Assembly (NCBI GenBank): GCA_032629725.1
Contig: JAFEVB010000008.1
Location: 1,860,001 to 1,924,000 of the forward strand
Length of the DNA stretch: 64,000 nt
Reading direction: 5' to 3'
From: Gremmenia infestans
Lineage: Eukaryota > Ascomycota > Leotiomycetes > Helotiales > Hamatocanthoscyphaceae
This document shows positions 9,750 through 21,891 of the stretch, piece by piece. How positions within the stretch are numbered: the first letter of the stretch is position 1; each line of letters begins with the position of its first letter. The notes below the pieces were generated by a model. The model saw nothing but the letters and a program-made list of their open reading frames with translations. It was not told the origin of the DNA and made no database searches. The position numbers and the translations under genes are program-made.

Positions 9750-12633
9750 ATGAAAATACACCTAACATTTGGAGGGGCGCAGGCTCTCTTAAGTTCTGTG
9801 ACTCCACAGACTACGGGAGTCTTGAAGCGAGACACTATTGTCGAGGCTCCAATCACGACTACTGTTACTCAGACCGTATATGGTGGATGGACTTCCAACA
9901 ACACAGTCCCTACTACGCAAGTCATAACTCAATCATGCGTCTCACCAACATCACTCCCACCAGGAAGTAAGCATAATATCCACATTTCTACTCCTTGTCA
10001 TATGCTCCATTTCCTCCTGTAAATCGCCCAAAATGATATTACAGCTTCCATCTACCTTTTGAGAAAAAAACCTGAAAGGACAAAAGCTGACTTACTTTTA
10101 CTTAGACTTCACTCTAATACAGCCCACTATCCCTAATCCAACCGATGTTGTCACGGTTCTCGCCACACCTACCCAGATTGCTAGTCCTCCGATAGCCCTA
10201 AACCAACAAGGACAACAGATAGTGTCCGTGTGCCCCACAGGATTGACAGCATACAACTGTGCTATTGTAGCGTTTGGTTCCGGAGGAGACAGTGTCCAAT
10301 CCGTTAACGTGATTCAAATCACCGAGGCAATTGTTGATGGCAAGACAACCACACTACAGTATACCGACGGTCCAGGAATTCTCGGCCTTGGATATACCAA
10401 CGCTGCTGCTGGTGGAACAAATCCTATCACAACCTTTCAAACAATCACTAGAGGTAACTTTCAGACAGCTGGAAGTCCACCACCAACATATGTGCCAAAT
10501 GATCCCTCGAACATTGATAGCAGTCTTCTTTCTGGCGCTAACGGCGGTATATACACCAATATACCCGAGGTTCCGGTGATATCATCTGAAGTACCGCCTG
10601 GACCTGGAAGCCCTGGCCTTGAGACTTCTTCAGGAGGAAGTGCTGGGTCTAACTCACCCCCTGTACAATCAGTCTCGGTTCCCATCAATAGCCAAGAGAC
10701 TATATCACCCGAGTCCCCTGCCACAAGTTTGCATCCTATTACACAGAGCTCCGCTGCGATAAATAGTGCTAGCAGTAACTCGGACTGGTACTTCCGGAAC
10801 ACATCTTTCACTACCAGTGAGACTACGATTGCTGGGCCGTCCGTTGTAACCTCATTATCTGCAGCCACTCCAACTTCCATTTCGACTGGAAATGGCAACG
10901 TTATTACCGAATCCTCTTCAATCAATCCATCTTCAAGGGTTACATACAGTGATGGGAATGCAGCCTCTGGCTCATCGTCTGCCACCGCAACATCACTTGC
11001 TCCGGTATTGACAGCGAGTAGCACGAGCGGTAGCTATAGCATCACGGAATCGCTTTCGCTTAGTTCGACGTCTATAACTTCGACGTCAATCTCAGGTAGT
11101 TTGAGCAGTTTAAGCAATGAAAGTAGCATATCGAGTTCGGTTTCGTTCAATTCAACGTCATCAATTCAGACATCGAGTCAAAACAGCTTTGGAAATACAG
11201 GCTCGGGATCAGCTTTAGTGTCTCCAACATCGACCGGGAGCACCGTTGGGTCCGAATCAAGCCGAGGTTCATTAACTTCAGATTTAAGCTCGAGTAGCAA
11301 TGGAGTCAACAGCCCGGGATCGTCCTCAACCTTTCCTTCTTTGTCGACCCCAAGCCCTAGTACAAGCGGTAGCATAATCAGTGACTCATCATCCTCCTCG
11401 ATATCATCTTCGGTTGTTCCCACTTCATCTGCGAGTAGTAGTGTAGATAGTGGGACAGGATCCTCCCCTATAATATCCTCAGCGATCTCAGAGTCGACTA
11501 CAAGTATACGGGGCAATAGTGGCTCAGGTTCCTCAATTATCCCAAAGTCATCAGCAACACCCAAGGACACTGGGAATGGAGGGTCGCGATCATCGCCTGC
11601 GAGGCTCTCTTCTCAAGGCCCTAAGTCAACGGCAAAAGGTGGAAACGGGGGCTCAGGATCAACTCCGGTGAAGTCGCAAGCAGCACCTCCCAAGACAACA
11701 GCCAAGAACAACGGGGGTGGCAGTCCGGGAAAACCAAACTCTGGTTCGAAGACGCCTGCGGCTTCTCAAGCAAGCTCTGCGGCGGCATCTAGTAACACTG
11801 AGAGTGCATCAGACTCAAGTGCCTCTGCCTCGCAGACAGACTCGGCCGCAGCCACAAGCACTTCAGACTCAGCGTCCGCGTCTCCGACAGACTCTGCTTC
11901 GGCAACAAGTACCTGGGAGTCTGCATCTGATACCCAGAGCCAGTCTGCTGGTGCTTCAACCACAGCGGACCCAGAAACGACGGATACTTCATCGGATAGT
12001 GCAGCACAAACTAGCTTCGCTGCTCAGACTACAGACTCTTCTATACCCACAGCAGCCCAAACGACCGATGTCGGTGGTGTAACAACAGGCTTTGTTGATC
12101 CTACTGCTGCCCAAAGTACTGATTCTGCTTGGGCAACAGACTCAGCGCAAACTACTGATGTCGGTGCTGTGACAACAGACTTTGTTGATCCTACTGCTGC
12201 TCAAACTACATGGGATTCCTTTCCAACCGAGCCAGCACAGACGACGGATGAATCACAGCCAACAGACCCTGCTGAACCTACCGATCCTTCACAACCTACC
12301 GATCCTTCACAACCTACTGATCCTGCTCAGCCGACTGATGTAGCTCAACCTACAGAGCCCGCAAGCCCAACTGATTCGGACCCAAGTCAGCCGACCGATG
12401 GAGGGGATCCTGGAACCACTGATCCAGGAACCACTGATCCAGGAACTACCGACCCTGGAACTACTGATCCTGGAACTACTGACCCTGAAACTACTGATCC
12501 AGGAGACACTGATCCAGGAGATACTGATCCCGGAAGTAGTGACCCAGGAGACGGCGGCGGTGACGACGACGGTGGATTTGGCGGAGATGGCGGTGACGAC
12601 GGTGACTTTGGAGGAGACGATTTCGGTTTCTAA
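9750..12633 (+). CDS. Ser/Thr-rich mucin-like cell-surface protein with DPGTT repeats
   Basis: Two exons. The intron is 9967-10105 (GTAAGC...CTTAG); joining restores ...SLPPGNFTLIQPT in frame. The start ATG 9750 precedes a weak hydrophobic leader (MKIHLTFGGAQALLSSV) and a KR site near residue 28 that could be a Kex2 cleavage. Residues about 90-200 form a more ordered domain with a Cys pair (VCPTGLTAYNC). The rest is a long Ser/Thr/Pro/Gly-rich stalk likely to be heavily O-glycosylated. Near the C-terminus are a duplicated block, TTDVG-VTT-FVDPTAAQ, at about 12061-12210, then QPTDPSQPTD repeats and GTTDPGTTDP repeats (12409-12540). The protein ends in a Gly/Asp tail (GGDDGDFGGDDFGF). No GPI signal is seen, so it is probably secreted or wall-trapped. 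An adhesin role is inference. Confidence 0.8.
12409..12540 (+). repeat. In-frame tandem repeats (DPGTT/DPGDT codon repeats)
   Basis: Five consecutive 15-base units of the type GGAACTACTGATCCT encode GTTDP, followed by variant ETTDP and GDTDP units. Synonymous differences between units (ACC/ACT, CCA/CCT) show some age, but such arrays commonly vary in copy number between strains. Confidence 0.85.
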
Positions 12634-13329
12634 TACCATCCCATCCCATCGTATCACGAAGCCCAAATGATGTGAAAAAGAAGCATCTGATTCACGGTCA
12701 AAAGTTTGAAGATTTCGCTCGGTACTTTAAATTTTGCGCCGATATGTAGGCATGTATTATTAGCTAGTTTTAGATTCTTCAAAAGAAGAAGGAAAGAGAA
12801 ATGAATTATTACCGCACATGCATAGATTTATAGGGATAGTTCAATTGATAAAGTATGCTGACTGACGCGTGTATAAAGGTTTTCCTCAGACGAGACCCGT
12901 TGATAGATACAGTAAGTCATGCGAGGGAGGCAAACCTGTGATTATCGTCGACTCGAAGGTGGATGGTATTGTCATGTTAAAAATAATGGCTCGTATGCCG
13001 TCATTTTTGTAAACCTAGCTGCTGTCTGTCACAACGAACTTATTATCGGAGATCGGTTTTTTGGTACTAGGTACAAGTACGCTGACATGAAGTTCATTTC
13101 CCTCATCCATCAATACCGCATGCTGCTGATGAGCTACTGGCTGAAGAGTGAATGGTGGTGGTGTTCGGCAGACTGAGGATGGAGTGCCTGGCTAGGTGGC
13201 TAATATACAATCGAACCCTTACCCTAGTCTCTCCATGCATATAGCATACTAGTGTTTGAATACTTTCCAGCGGAAGAGCCCGGCTCCTCCGACTCAAGAA
13301 TTCAGATCAAACTAGAGGATGAGTTGAGC
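12634..13329. other. Intergenic region (convergent 3' ends), nothing recognised
   Basis: Space between two convergent genes. Only short frames are present, with no structured RNA or repeat that I can support. Confidence 0.5.
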
Positions 13330-15582
13330 CTACAAAATCTGAATATCACTCTCAACGGAGCTTTTAATACAGTCGAACCCATACTCAGACACCAATGCCA
13401 CTGGCTGGCGTATGATGCCAATCCTACGAAAGATCTTCAGTTCTTCATCCAGAGACTTTAGAACCAAGCAGATGTAAGGGTGTATCAACAGTAAATGCAG
13501 TTGGTCGTTGTCAGGAATACGAAGAGGACCTTCCGCTTGCAAGACGTAGTCGGCGAAGAATGGTAGCTCGATTGAAGGGCCGTAACTCTCTTCGGGGAAG
13601 ATGAAGTCTAATTCGTACTTGAGTGGTACCGGCTCCACTAGAGATGTGGTGTTGCCCCATGTGCCCCCAACGCGAGTAGACACATATTGGAGTCTCGCGG
13701 GCTGAACATATCCGTGCACATAGAGAGTTGCCGAAGAAACCTTGCCGTACGGATTCAAGCGGCTCGCTTTGACAGTAGCGGTGAATCTGGAGGCGTTTGC
13801 TCTTTTTATAAGCTTAGATTGTGCATGGTACCAATATGGGTCGCCCGAAGTCCCCTCGATGAGTCGAGTGTCGGGCTCGGGCCAAAAGCTGACCGGCCCA
13901 GCGACTGAGGCCCAAGACCACGAAGGAGCAATATACTCAGTAGGTCGAACTATATCATGCTCTAATTTGTTGATACGCCACAGTAGGTCGGATATAAGAC
14001 TGTGTTTCCAAAGACCAGCAACATATTCCCCAAGGACTGGAGAGGAGCGGATGGCGAGACCGGACAATGCGGGCAAGCGATCAGTCTGCTTTGTGAGACT
14101 CAAGGATGAGTATTGTTCAACGACTCTGTGCCAATTCTCAGCGGCATCTAGCTTCTCTGGATTAGTGACATTAGACGCCTCTTCTTGATATACGATAGGC
14201 TTGTGGAAGTGGCGCTTTCGGAGAAGAAGAGCGGCTATTCGCGATAGCCTCCGCGGTTTTGGCGAAGTCTTGTTGTGACGAAACATCGTGATTTTCATCT
14301 TGCCAAAAGCACGCCTCCAAGTTTTCCGGCCCAAAACCCGTCGAGAGGCGATTTCATTTCGAGGTAAGTACGATTGCTTTTTCGTTTCTGGGAGCGCAGG
14401 AAGACTTCCACATTCGCAAATGCTTTCCTCTCTGCACTCCCAAAGTAGCTCGTCCTTGCAGAAGTGCAGGACTCGGGGCGAAAGTATCCGTTCCTGAAAT
14501 GCCCATCCTCTTTGCAGCAAGGGATGGAGCTTCATAGAAGCTTTAGATGGTGGCCATGCCCAATGTTGAAGCTTGGTCCGAACAACGATGCGATCTAACC
14601 CGATGTGAGATTGTAACCCGGTAAGTTCGTGCTCGGATGGAGCATCAGTCTTCGCGTCGGAAAAACAGCCACCCATCCCATTACTCGAAGCGGTGGCAGC
14701 GAGAGTCAAGAACGAGTTTTGATATATGTCGGCCATCCTGGCTGACTCCCTCTCCCAGTCGTCAGGGTTGTCTTGCACTATACAGAGGGCATCAATCCAA
14801 ATATGATAGACACCAAGCTTTGCGCTGAAAAGAATCGCGTCCTGGAAGGTTTTTGGAAGCCGACTCCAGGGTATTGATACCTTGAATTGTGAAATTGTTT
14901 GGTCGTTTAGGACGCAGAGTGGGGATTCCCCCCAACAGTGACTCAATGCAATATAGCGCCCTGACTGTGAGACATTCTCGACCACTCTCACGTCTGCTTT
15001 CCCGTTTTTAGAGACACGGAAGGACAGCGTTCGCTTTGGGAGGTTGGTTTTTGCGGGATATTGACATGAAAGATGTTTTCCCTTGCAGACATCAAGCCTA
15101 GTGCTCAACCATTTCATGCCTGTTGGTGACAGAGGATGGCCAGAAAGGGGAGACTTGGGCTTGATCGCCTTCCAGTTGATGTTTCTAGAGCCTGCGCATA
15201 TATTTAGTCATCTCATCGAAACAGCGTACAGGAATCAACCGCCCGAAAAAACCTGGGTCGGTACATGGAAACACTCACTTGACAATACATATCTTTCGCG
15301 GCGATAAAACTCAAGGACAACTTTCGGTCGATCGTCTCTGAAATACAATTCCAAAGATAAACTGTCTTCGTTCTTGGCCAGTGCGAATACATATATATGA
15401 GTGACATCCTCAGGAAGTGTCCATCCGTCCTCGGAGTGTAGAATCCCAGCCAAAATCACATTGCAAGCTGGGCATTTTGCTTCTGCTGACCTGTCAAGCT
15501 CACTTGGGACGAAGTCAAAGGCCAGCCGAACATCGTCCTCGCTCTTCTTCTTCAAATCGTTGCAGAGATTACACGGAGACAT
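13330..15582 (-). CDS. HET-domain (heterokaryon incompatibility) protein
   Basis: A cytosolic candidate for non-self recognition leading to cell death. The first exon starts at ATG 15580-15582 and carries paired cysteines (CNLCNDL, CPACNVIL) that look like a zinc-binding N-terminus. One intron (15192-15278, GTGAGT...GCGCAG) joins in frame to the main exon. The HET domain follows, with the diagnostic blocks YIALSHCWGESP, LPKTFQDAILFSAKLGV, YHIWIDALCIVQDNPDDWER and the MADIYQNS stretch. A WAFQERILSPRVLHFCKDEL block and an APSWSWASVAGPV motif complete the family architecture. No C-terminal WD, NACHT or ankyrin repeats are present. The frame is intact. A second HET gene lies about 3 kb away, with an odd PLP-enzyme homologue between them. 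Confidence 0.9.
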
Positions 15583-16225
15583 TTTGCTGATTGCTGACTC
15601 GAACGAATCGGCGGTATTAGTATCTCACAATTCAGTGACAGAAGATGGACTTGACGGGAACCATCGTGAGTTGTAATTGAAAAGAGTGCACACCGCGTGA
15701 TCGCATTCAGCCTCACAGCCTCGTCGACCCATCTAGACTTGCAAGTTCATTCCTCGTCTCTGGTAGAGTAGAGACTGGAGTTGCTTTGGAAGGGCGATAT
15801 CATCAGCTATGAACGCAATTATACTTGACAGGCCACTAAAGAGACGTTCGATAGTGCGGGCGGTAGAGTTAAAAGGTTCGACATTTGTCGCTGGCGAGGT
15901 CTTGATCTTGGACTTAAACTGCACTACTTGTACTTGTGCCGGCCCGAACCGAACCGAACTTGGCGAGCGCCCCGCCCTACAAGTAAGTCTCGCTGACCCA
16001 CTTAGCGTTTCAGGGTTCTCTAAACACACCTCAACCGGAGGTATAATATCGATAGATTATTACTCCTTTATAATCATTCCAATAGTAGAGACACTTTGAT
16101 CTTGAACGGCCCAACTATCAATAGAGCGGTGCTCTATATTAATATCTATCATTTCTTCCAACTCATCGCCTGTATTCTACCAGCCACCTTAACGCCCTAA
16201 ACACTAACAGATTGATCTAATTCCA
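15583..16225. other. Intergenic region, nothing recognised
   Basis: Promoter side of the HET gene and 3' side of the PLP-enzyme homologue. A 98-codon minus-strand frame (15733-16029) has no motif and is probably chance. The part from about 16020 is AT-rich. Confidence 0.5.
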
Positions 16226-16265
16226 CTATGGGCCTGCTAATACCTCCTGAAAATCTAAGATAATG

Positions 16266-18027
16266 TCATCCTATATCATAATTAACACTCACGATGGTTC
16301 CAGTTGGATGAATTAGAGGAATTACAATGTTCTCAAGTCCTACGGAAACATATATCGATTTTGCTTGCCTCTGATCTTCATGGAGTTGTTCCCTTTTGAC
16401 AATGATGGTTCTTAGTAGAAAGAAAGCATTGATTAGCACGTGTCTTGATTTATAATATGATCTTGAGTCGACTTACTTGCTTCCCCCGATACTAAAGTTC
16501 CCTGCTTAGCTTATTTCTCGTTCCATATTACAACGCTTGAAGTGTGAAGTTTTCGCCACTTACCTTGCACCGAAAGAAACAACTTTAGACTTTGTCCAGA
16601 TAAGCTCCTTCGCGCTCTTGAACTTGATGGAAAGTAGTCCGCCATAGCCGCGTAGACAATACTTTTTGCTCAGATTATAAGAGGGATTGGTTTCGAGTCC
16701 TTCATGAGTTAGCAAGCAAAGAACGTCACTTTGGGAGAAGGGCAGAACACAAACCCGGATACCGAACTTCTTCCACTCTGTCATCTGATTCCAGCCAAGT
16801 CGCCAGTTTCGCGGCATTGCTTGAAATTCTCTCAAGGCGTACAGACAGTGTTTCAAGACCCGCTAATAATTGAAAAGCCTTGAAAGGATTCAAAGACGGA
16901 CCCATATCTCGCAGCACCGCGATGCGAGCAAAGGATATAAACACCAAATTCCCAAATTTCTCCCACAGTCTAAGGCCATGGAATCCCGGAGCCTTCTCGA
17001 AGAATTGTGGGAACCGAGCTTGGTTTTCCACCCAGTCGAATTTTCCGCTGTCGATGATTATCCCTGCTGGACTTGAGCCGGAGATACTGAGCCATTCGGC
17101 TGCAGATTCTAGAATGATGTCTGCGCCGTGATCGAGGGGCCGAAGGAGGAATCCTCCTGCGCCGGCTGTGTTGTCACTACGTGTTTGTCAGTTCTGATTG
17201 ACATGCAAGTAAGAGGCTGTAGTAGGTACACTATGAGCGGTACGCCTGCTTCGTGAACCACAAGGGCAAGAGTTGAGATATCTGAAACTAGCAGATCCGT
17301 ACTCGATATACTCTCCACAAAGACCCCTTTAGTATTCCCATCAATAGCCTGTCTGATACAGTCAACGTCACCACTTTCAACAAATCGCACCGTAATACCA
17401 AACGGTGGCAGTCGATATCTAAAGATGGTTTTCGACACATCGCAGACGGATGATGCAATGAGGATGTTGTCCCCGGCTTGTGCTAGTGCGGTGATAGTCA
17501 TGAAGAGAGCTGCTTGGCCGGATCTGAGACAACTTAGTTACACGACGCCGGGATGGTGCACAGATATATGGATGACCTACGCTGCCGCCAACGCTGCTGC
17601 TCCATTTTCTAGTGTTGCCATGCGTTTCTCAAATACATCGACGGTTGGCTGAGGTGATTAGCATTTGATTCAGAAGGCGATGGCAGGGAGGGAGTGTACA
17701 TTGGCAATACGGCTGTAGCAAAATGCTTCAGCTGTCATGCCGAATATTGCTGCTCCATGGGCACTGTTGTCGAAAACGAAAGACTGCAGATATGTTAGAG
17801 ATATGCCACGGCTGTTTATCGGGAGGATGTAAATTATTACTGTAGATGCATAGATAGGTGCATCTTGCACGCCCTTCTCAAATCGATTGAGTCTGGAATC
17901 TGGATTTAGTAGAATTATACACTATGGGATCTAGATGGTAAGATTACCCGGAATGTACCCCTGAAGTCTCGAATTGGAAGGAGCGCTGCTCAGGCTCAGG
18001 GTCCTTGGGTAGGTTTGGCTCCGCCAT
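16266..18027 (-). CDS. O-acetylhomoserine sulfhydrylase-like (Cys/Met PLP family) protein lacking the catalytic lysine
   Basis: Homologue of fungal Met17-type O-acetylhomoserine (thiol)-lyases. Reconstructed exons, all with GT-AG introns, give PIYAST-SFVFDNSAHGAAIF, YSRIANPTVDVFEKRMATLE, SGQAALFMTITALAQAGDNI, VDNTAGAGGFLLRPLDHGAD, IIIDSGKFDWVENQARFPQF and IYVSVGLENI. The family alignment is colinear over the full length, about 430 residues. The cofactor site is altered. Where the family has SATKWIGGHG with the Schiff-base lysine, this gene reads SAAEWLSISG (Glu codon GAA, 17095-17097). The YGGTY tyrosine region reads CDVSK, and ESIGNP reads ESISST. The DNT aspartate that contacts the PLP ring nitrogen remains. 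Conserved splicing and open frames argue against simple decay. It is probably a pseudoenzyme. The last intron, hence the exact stop (16266 or 16226), is uncertain. Confidence 0.8.
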
Positions 18028-18655
18028 GACTGTAACAGGCACAAAAACTGCTGCAGGCAGTAGAAAACTAGATGTTTCAAGGTTGTCTGATTAGTTGCCC
18101 TTTATTGCAGTTCAATTGAAATCATGTAATCGAGCAAAATGCCGCTTCTGACCTTTGGATATAAAGAATTGTTGAATTGTGTGCCATGTAGGGTTCGGAA
18201 GTGGGGTGCGGGTTACCGAGCTGCAGTTGCCAGCATCGCGCCATTCCGCAATCGACAAACAAGAGCATGCCATATAGGTCGATCGACTTTCAGTCACGAA
18301 CTTGCTGGAGACTTGCTTTCTGACTATTATCGACATCACGTCCGTCCCTGCGTCCTGAGATGCACCCTATCACGAGACGAATCTATAGTTTTGGAAATAC
18401 AATTTTTTTCTTAGTAAATCTATAAAGTTATTATTAATATATTACTTTCTTTGACTATTTTTGCCTATAGCTAAAGCCGTATTTTAGCACGTTCGTGTTA
18501 CAGTAAGCCCCGGTTCTTCAACGTGGCTGCCTAGCTGGATGACAGCGGGGTAGGTCGATCTGCCAAAAGCTAAACAAGTTGTCCGCGTCTTATCTCATTC
18601 ACGGTATGAATCGTGGCAAATGTAAAATGAAACATCGCAAGTATCCGAGTCCACA
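18028..18655. other. Intergenic, divergent promoter region
   Basis: Lies between the divergently transcribed PLP-enzyme homologue and a HET gene. It contains an AT-rich stretch at about 18390-18460. Nothing else is recognised. Confidence 0.5.
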
Positions 18656-20982
18656 ATGGCTTGCGACAAATGTCAAGGTATAGCGGACTTGCCTTGGAGA
18701 TTTTTCAATCCACGTTGCAAGCCACAGCTCGACGAGTTTGACGATCGTGTTTTCTTTCGTGATTCCTTTGGTGATCTTGATCCTCTTCGTTCTTCGTTGG
18801 AACGGGGTCCTAAACCCGTAACCTACGAGCACTGGTCTAGCGCATCGGCTCTACAAAATTCAGCGGAAGGCGGGTGCGTTGGATGCTCTTTGATCCTCGA
18901 GTCTCTCCTTAAATGTTCGAGGCATACTTGGACATCCCCAAATTCTCTAAGCACCAATGAGGCCCAGAACAAAGCACTAGAAGACCTCCTATCTGCTGCA
19001 CCGTCGCCAGTGAAGCTGAATTCTGTAAACGCAGCTTTCTTTGGGGTAAAAGTATACTACAATCGGTATGGATTGGACAAAGTTCCAAATGAGATAGTCA
19101 AGGGCTTGCAAGTGTCATATCCAGCAACAGGGGATCTGGGGATGCTGGAGTTCTTTGTCGTTCGAGGTATGTTCATTCTATTTCATTTGATTTCTGATTT
19201 GCTGACAAGCTTTGAAAAGACGAGCAAGCCAAGATCCCGCAATGGCACACTGCTATCGGTGGAAGGGATATTCTCCAGCGAGCGGACTCGACATCCGGCT
19301 TCAACTTGGCCAAAGGGTGGCTGCAGAATTGTATAGGAAACCATAAAGCCTGCGAAGATTTCACGTCAGCGATCCTCCCAGTGCTCCCAACCCGAGTGAT
19401 AGATGTTGGCCCCGGCAATTGTTCAATGGAGCCACGGCTCATCGAGACTAGTAATCAAAGAAGCCAATACGCAACACTGAGTCATTGCTGGGGGCCCCCT
19501 CCGGGTCCTATGACTACGACATTAGCCACTTTGAAGACACGATTGGCTGGCATTCCAATGGCCGACTTGCCACAGACCTTCCAAGATGCTATAGCTGTCA
19601 CTAGGTCATTTGGTGTTCAGTATCTGTGGATCGACTCGCTATGTATCATTCAAGACAGCGATGAAGACTGGACGAGAGAGTCTGTGCGGATGGCGGAGAT
19701 ATATGGACTTTGCTACTTCTCCATCGCAGCTCTACGTTCATATAACAGCCACGAGGGACTGTTCCACACCAGATCGAGAAGCCCTGTACTGGAAGTCGAT
19801 GTTTACGATAAGCGAACAAAAGATACAGGTCACATCTATCTAAGGCGACCGACCATATCAACATTTACCTCGAGCTTCGATTTCTTGAAAGCTCCATTAG
19901 AGGAGAGGGCGTGGGTTCTACAGGAGCGAACAATGGCACCAAGGATTCTGAAGTACGGAAAAGACCAAATGTTCTGGGAATGTCAGCAAGAAACAAATCT
20001 TGAGTGTCAGGCGGAGGCCAGTCCTACTATGCTCCGCAATACCAACGATAAAACGACTGACATAGATATGAAAGCCTGGAGGAAAGAGCTTCGGAGTCAG
20101 TTGGTCTCAACCATCTCTAGAAATCTTGATACTAAATTAGCACCGCCAGATCTGACTAATGGGGGATCCGAGCTGACTGAGTCTGATACAAAAATGAGTG
20201 GTTATATGGTAGCGAAGTACGATCTCTGGTACAACATCATCAACGAATATAGTGGAAGGAAGCTCACCCAAAAGTCGGACAAACTTCCTGCGCTTTCGGC
20301 CTTAGCAGAAGAATTCTCAAAAGTAACTGGTGATATATACCTCTCTGGGTTGTGGAAGAGGGATCTTGTGCGTGGCTTACTGTGGCGAATGTCCACAGAG
20401 AGCTCCACAGAGAGAGCTTCAAAGCCTCTGCAATACCGTGCACCCTCTTGGAGCTGGGTTTCAATGGATGGCTTGTTATCAACTGATGGCGTCCCTGGTC
20501 CCTCAGACACTCATATATCTGATCTCGAAGCGCGAATTCTAGATGTAGAGATGCTCTATCCGGCTTCGCAACAAATCTTCGGCTCAAATAATTGCAAACG
20601 CCTCACAGTTTCCGCGCTCGTTTATCAGTCGCAATATTATATTACCCGTGATAGGAACCACGATAAAGAGATAAGTATACGTTTCAAGAACAATCCATCA
20701 TCTGAAGGGGCTAGTGGAAGAGAGGAGAAGAGCTGCTTCTGTTCTTTAGATATTGAACCTTGGACTGCTGAATCGGAGAGAGATCATCCGGCTCGATATC
20801 CTAGGAAAGGCTTCAAAGATTGTGTTCTACTCGTACTGGGAGTTTGGTTTAGTGACTGGAAGGGGCTTCTTTTGATACCATCATTATGCGGAGATAATTA
20901 TATCCGTATCGGTATATTCACATTAGGGACAGTGGAGGCATCTACTTGGCCTTGGAAAAGAAGAAAAATCAATATTATTTAA
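18656..20982 (+). CDS. HET-domain (heterokaryon incompatibility) protein
   Basis: Two exons with the intron at 19167-19219 (GTATGT...GAAAAG). The join restores FFVVR-DEQAKIPQWHT in frame. The N-terminus has a CxxC pair (MACDKCQG) and a later GGCVGCSLIL pair, as in many HET proteins. The HET domain contains YATLSHCWGPPPGPMTTTLA, LPQTFQDAIAVTRSFGVQYL, WIDSLCIIQDSDEDWTRESV and MAEIYGLCYFSIAA. WVLQERTMAPRILKYGKDQM, LPALSALAEEF, LSGLWKRDL and YRAPSWSWVSMDG motifs follow, typical of the large HET/TOL-like class. The frame is intact, about 757 residues. Its role in vegetative incompatibility or stress-induced death is inferred from the family. Its partner locus is unknown. Confidence 0.9.
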
Positions 20983-21891
20983 GGTAACTTACATATTAAT
21001 ATACACTTAGTATTACATCTCGGAACTGCCGCTGCCACAGCTGGCAATGCGTATGAACCCAGCTATAATCGTTATCTGGACAATTTTTGTAACACCGAAT
21101 TCACCTTTTAGTGTATTATAGGGTAGGAGGCACGCTTTAGCCTGTTAACTGGACTTTGAATTATGTGGGTAAGCAATTAATGGTGGATTTTGCTTGTAAC
21201 GCCATTTATAGCAGCATGCGCCTAAAGCGGCCGTAAGACCTAATGCTTAGAAGTAAATCATTAGCGATTAACTGTGTGCACTATGTTAGCGCCATTACTG
21301 GTATATATAGGTCTAGACTCTGAAACTTTTTTTTCAATCGGAGTAGGAAGCCGATTTTTCAAGTCACTATAGGCAGAGCGCAAAACAATTGAGAAAAGAA
21401 AATTCCGAAAGTGGAAAAGCTGGAAGTGGGCATTTCTTACCGCAAGGAGAAGACGGACGATTTTATTGCTGCGCACAAGGCCACTTTTTGCCTTATAGGG
21501 TGCGTCTCGGGATGCAGGGATAGACGTTAGTATACTTGGTATATAACTCTCTAGGACTTTAGGTACCTAGACTTCGCTTGATATCTGGTAGGCGGCTACG
21601 CCCAAATTAAATATCATCATCTCATTAGAGACCGATGGACTTGTTATCAAAATCTCTTAGAAATCACAGAAGGAGGTTACGCGGTCTAATTCTGATCCCT
21701 TACTTCGTTGGCGATGGTGAAATCGCTAGCTTGGTTTTGCAATGGTTGCTGTCGATCACATCTGCAAGCTTGAGGAGTCACATGCGAGTTCCCTATCACC
21801 TTAAGATAAGAACTATATATCCCTCCCCTTTCCCACATTCAGAAATCAATTTCGATTTCGATTTTTGTTCGACCTAGGCTAAACCGCAGTG
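20983..21891. other. Intergenic region / promoter of MFS permease
   Basis: About 900 bp with no supported gene. A pyrimidine-rich leader (TATATCCCTCCCC...) precedes the ATG at 21892, as in many fungal promoters. Confidence 0.5.

Noticed and set aside
10461..11570. Long antisense frames opposite the mucin-like gene
   Set aside because: They are created by the repetitive Ser/Thr codons of the sense strand and have no independent motif.
15733..16029. 98-codon minus-strand frame
   Set aside because: No family resemblance, no promoter context, and no join to neighbouring exons.
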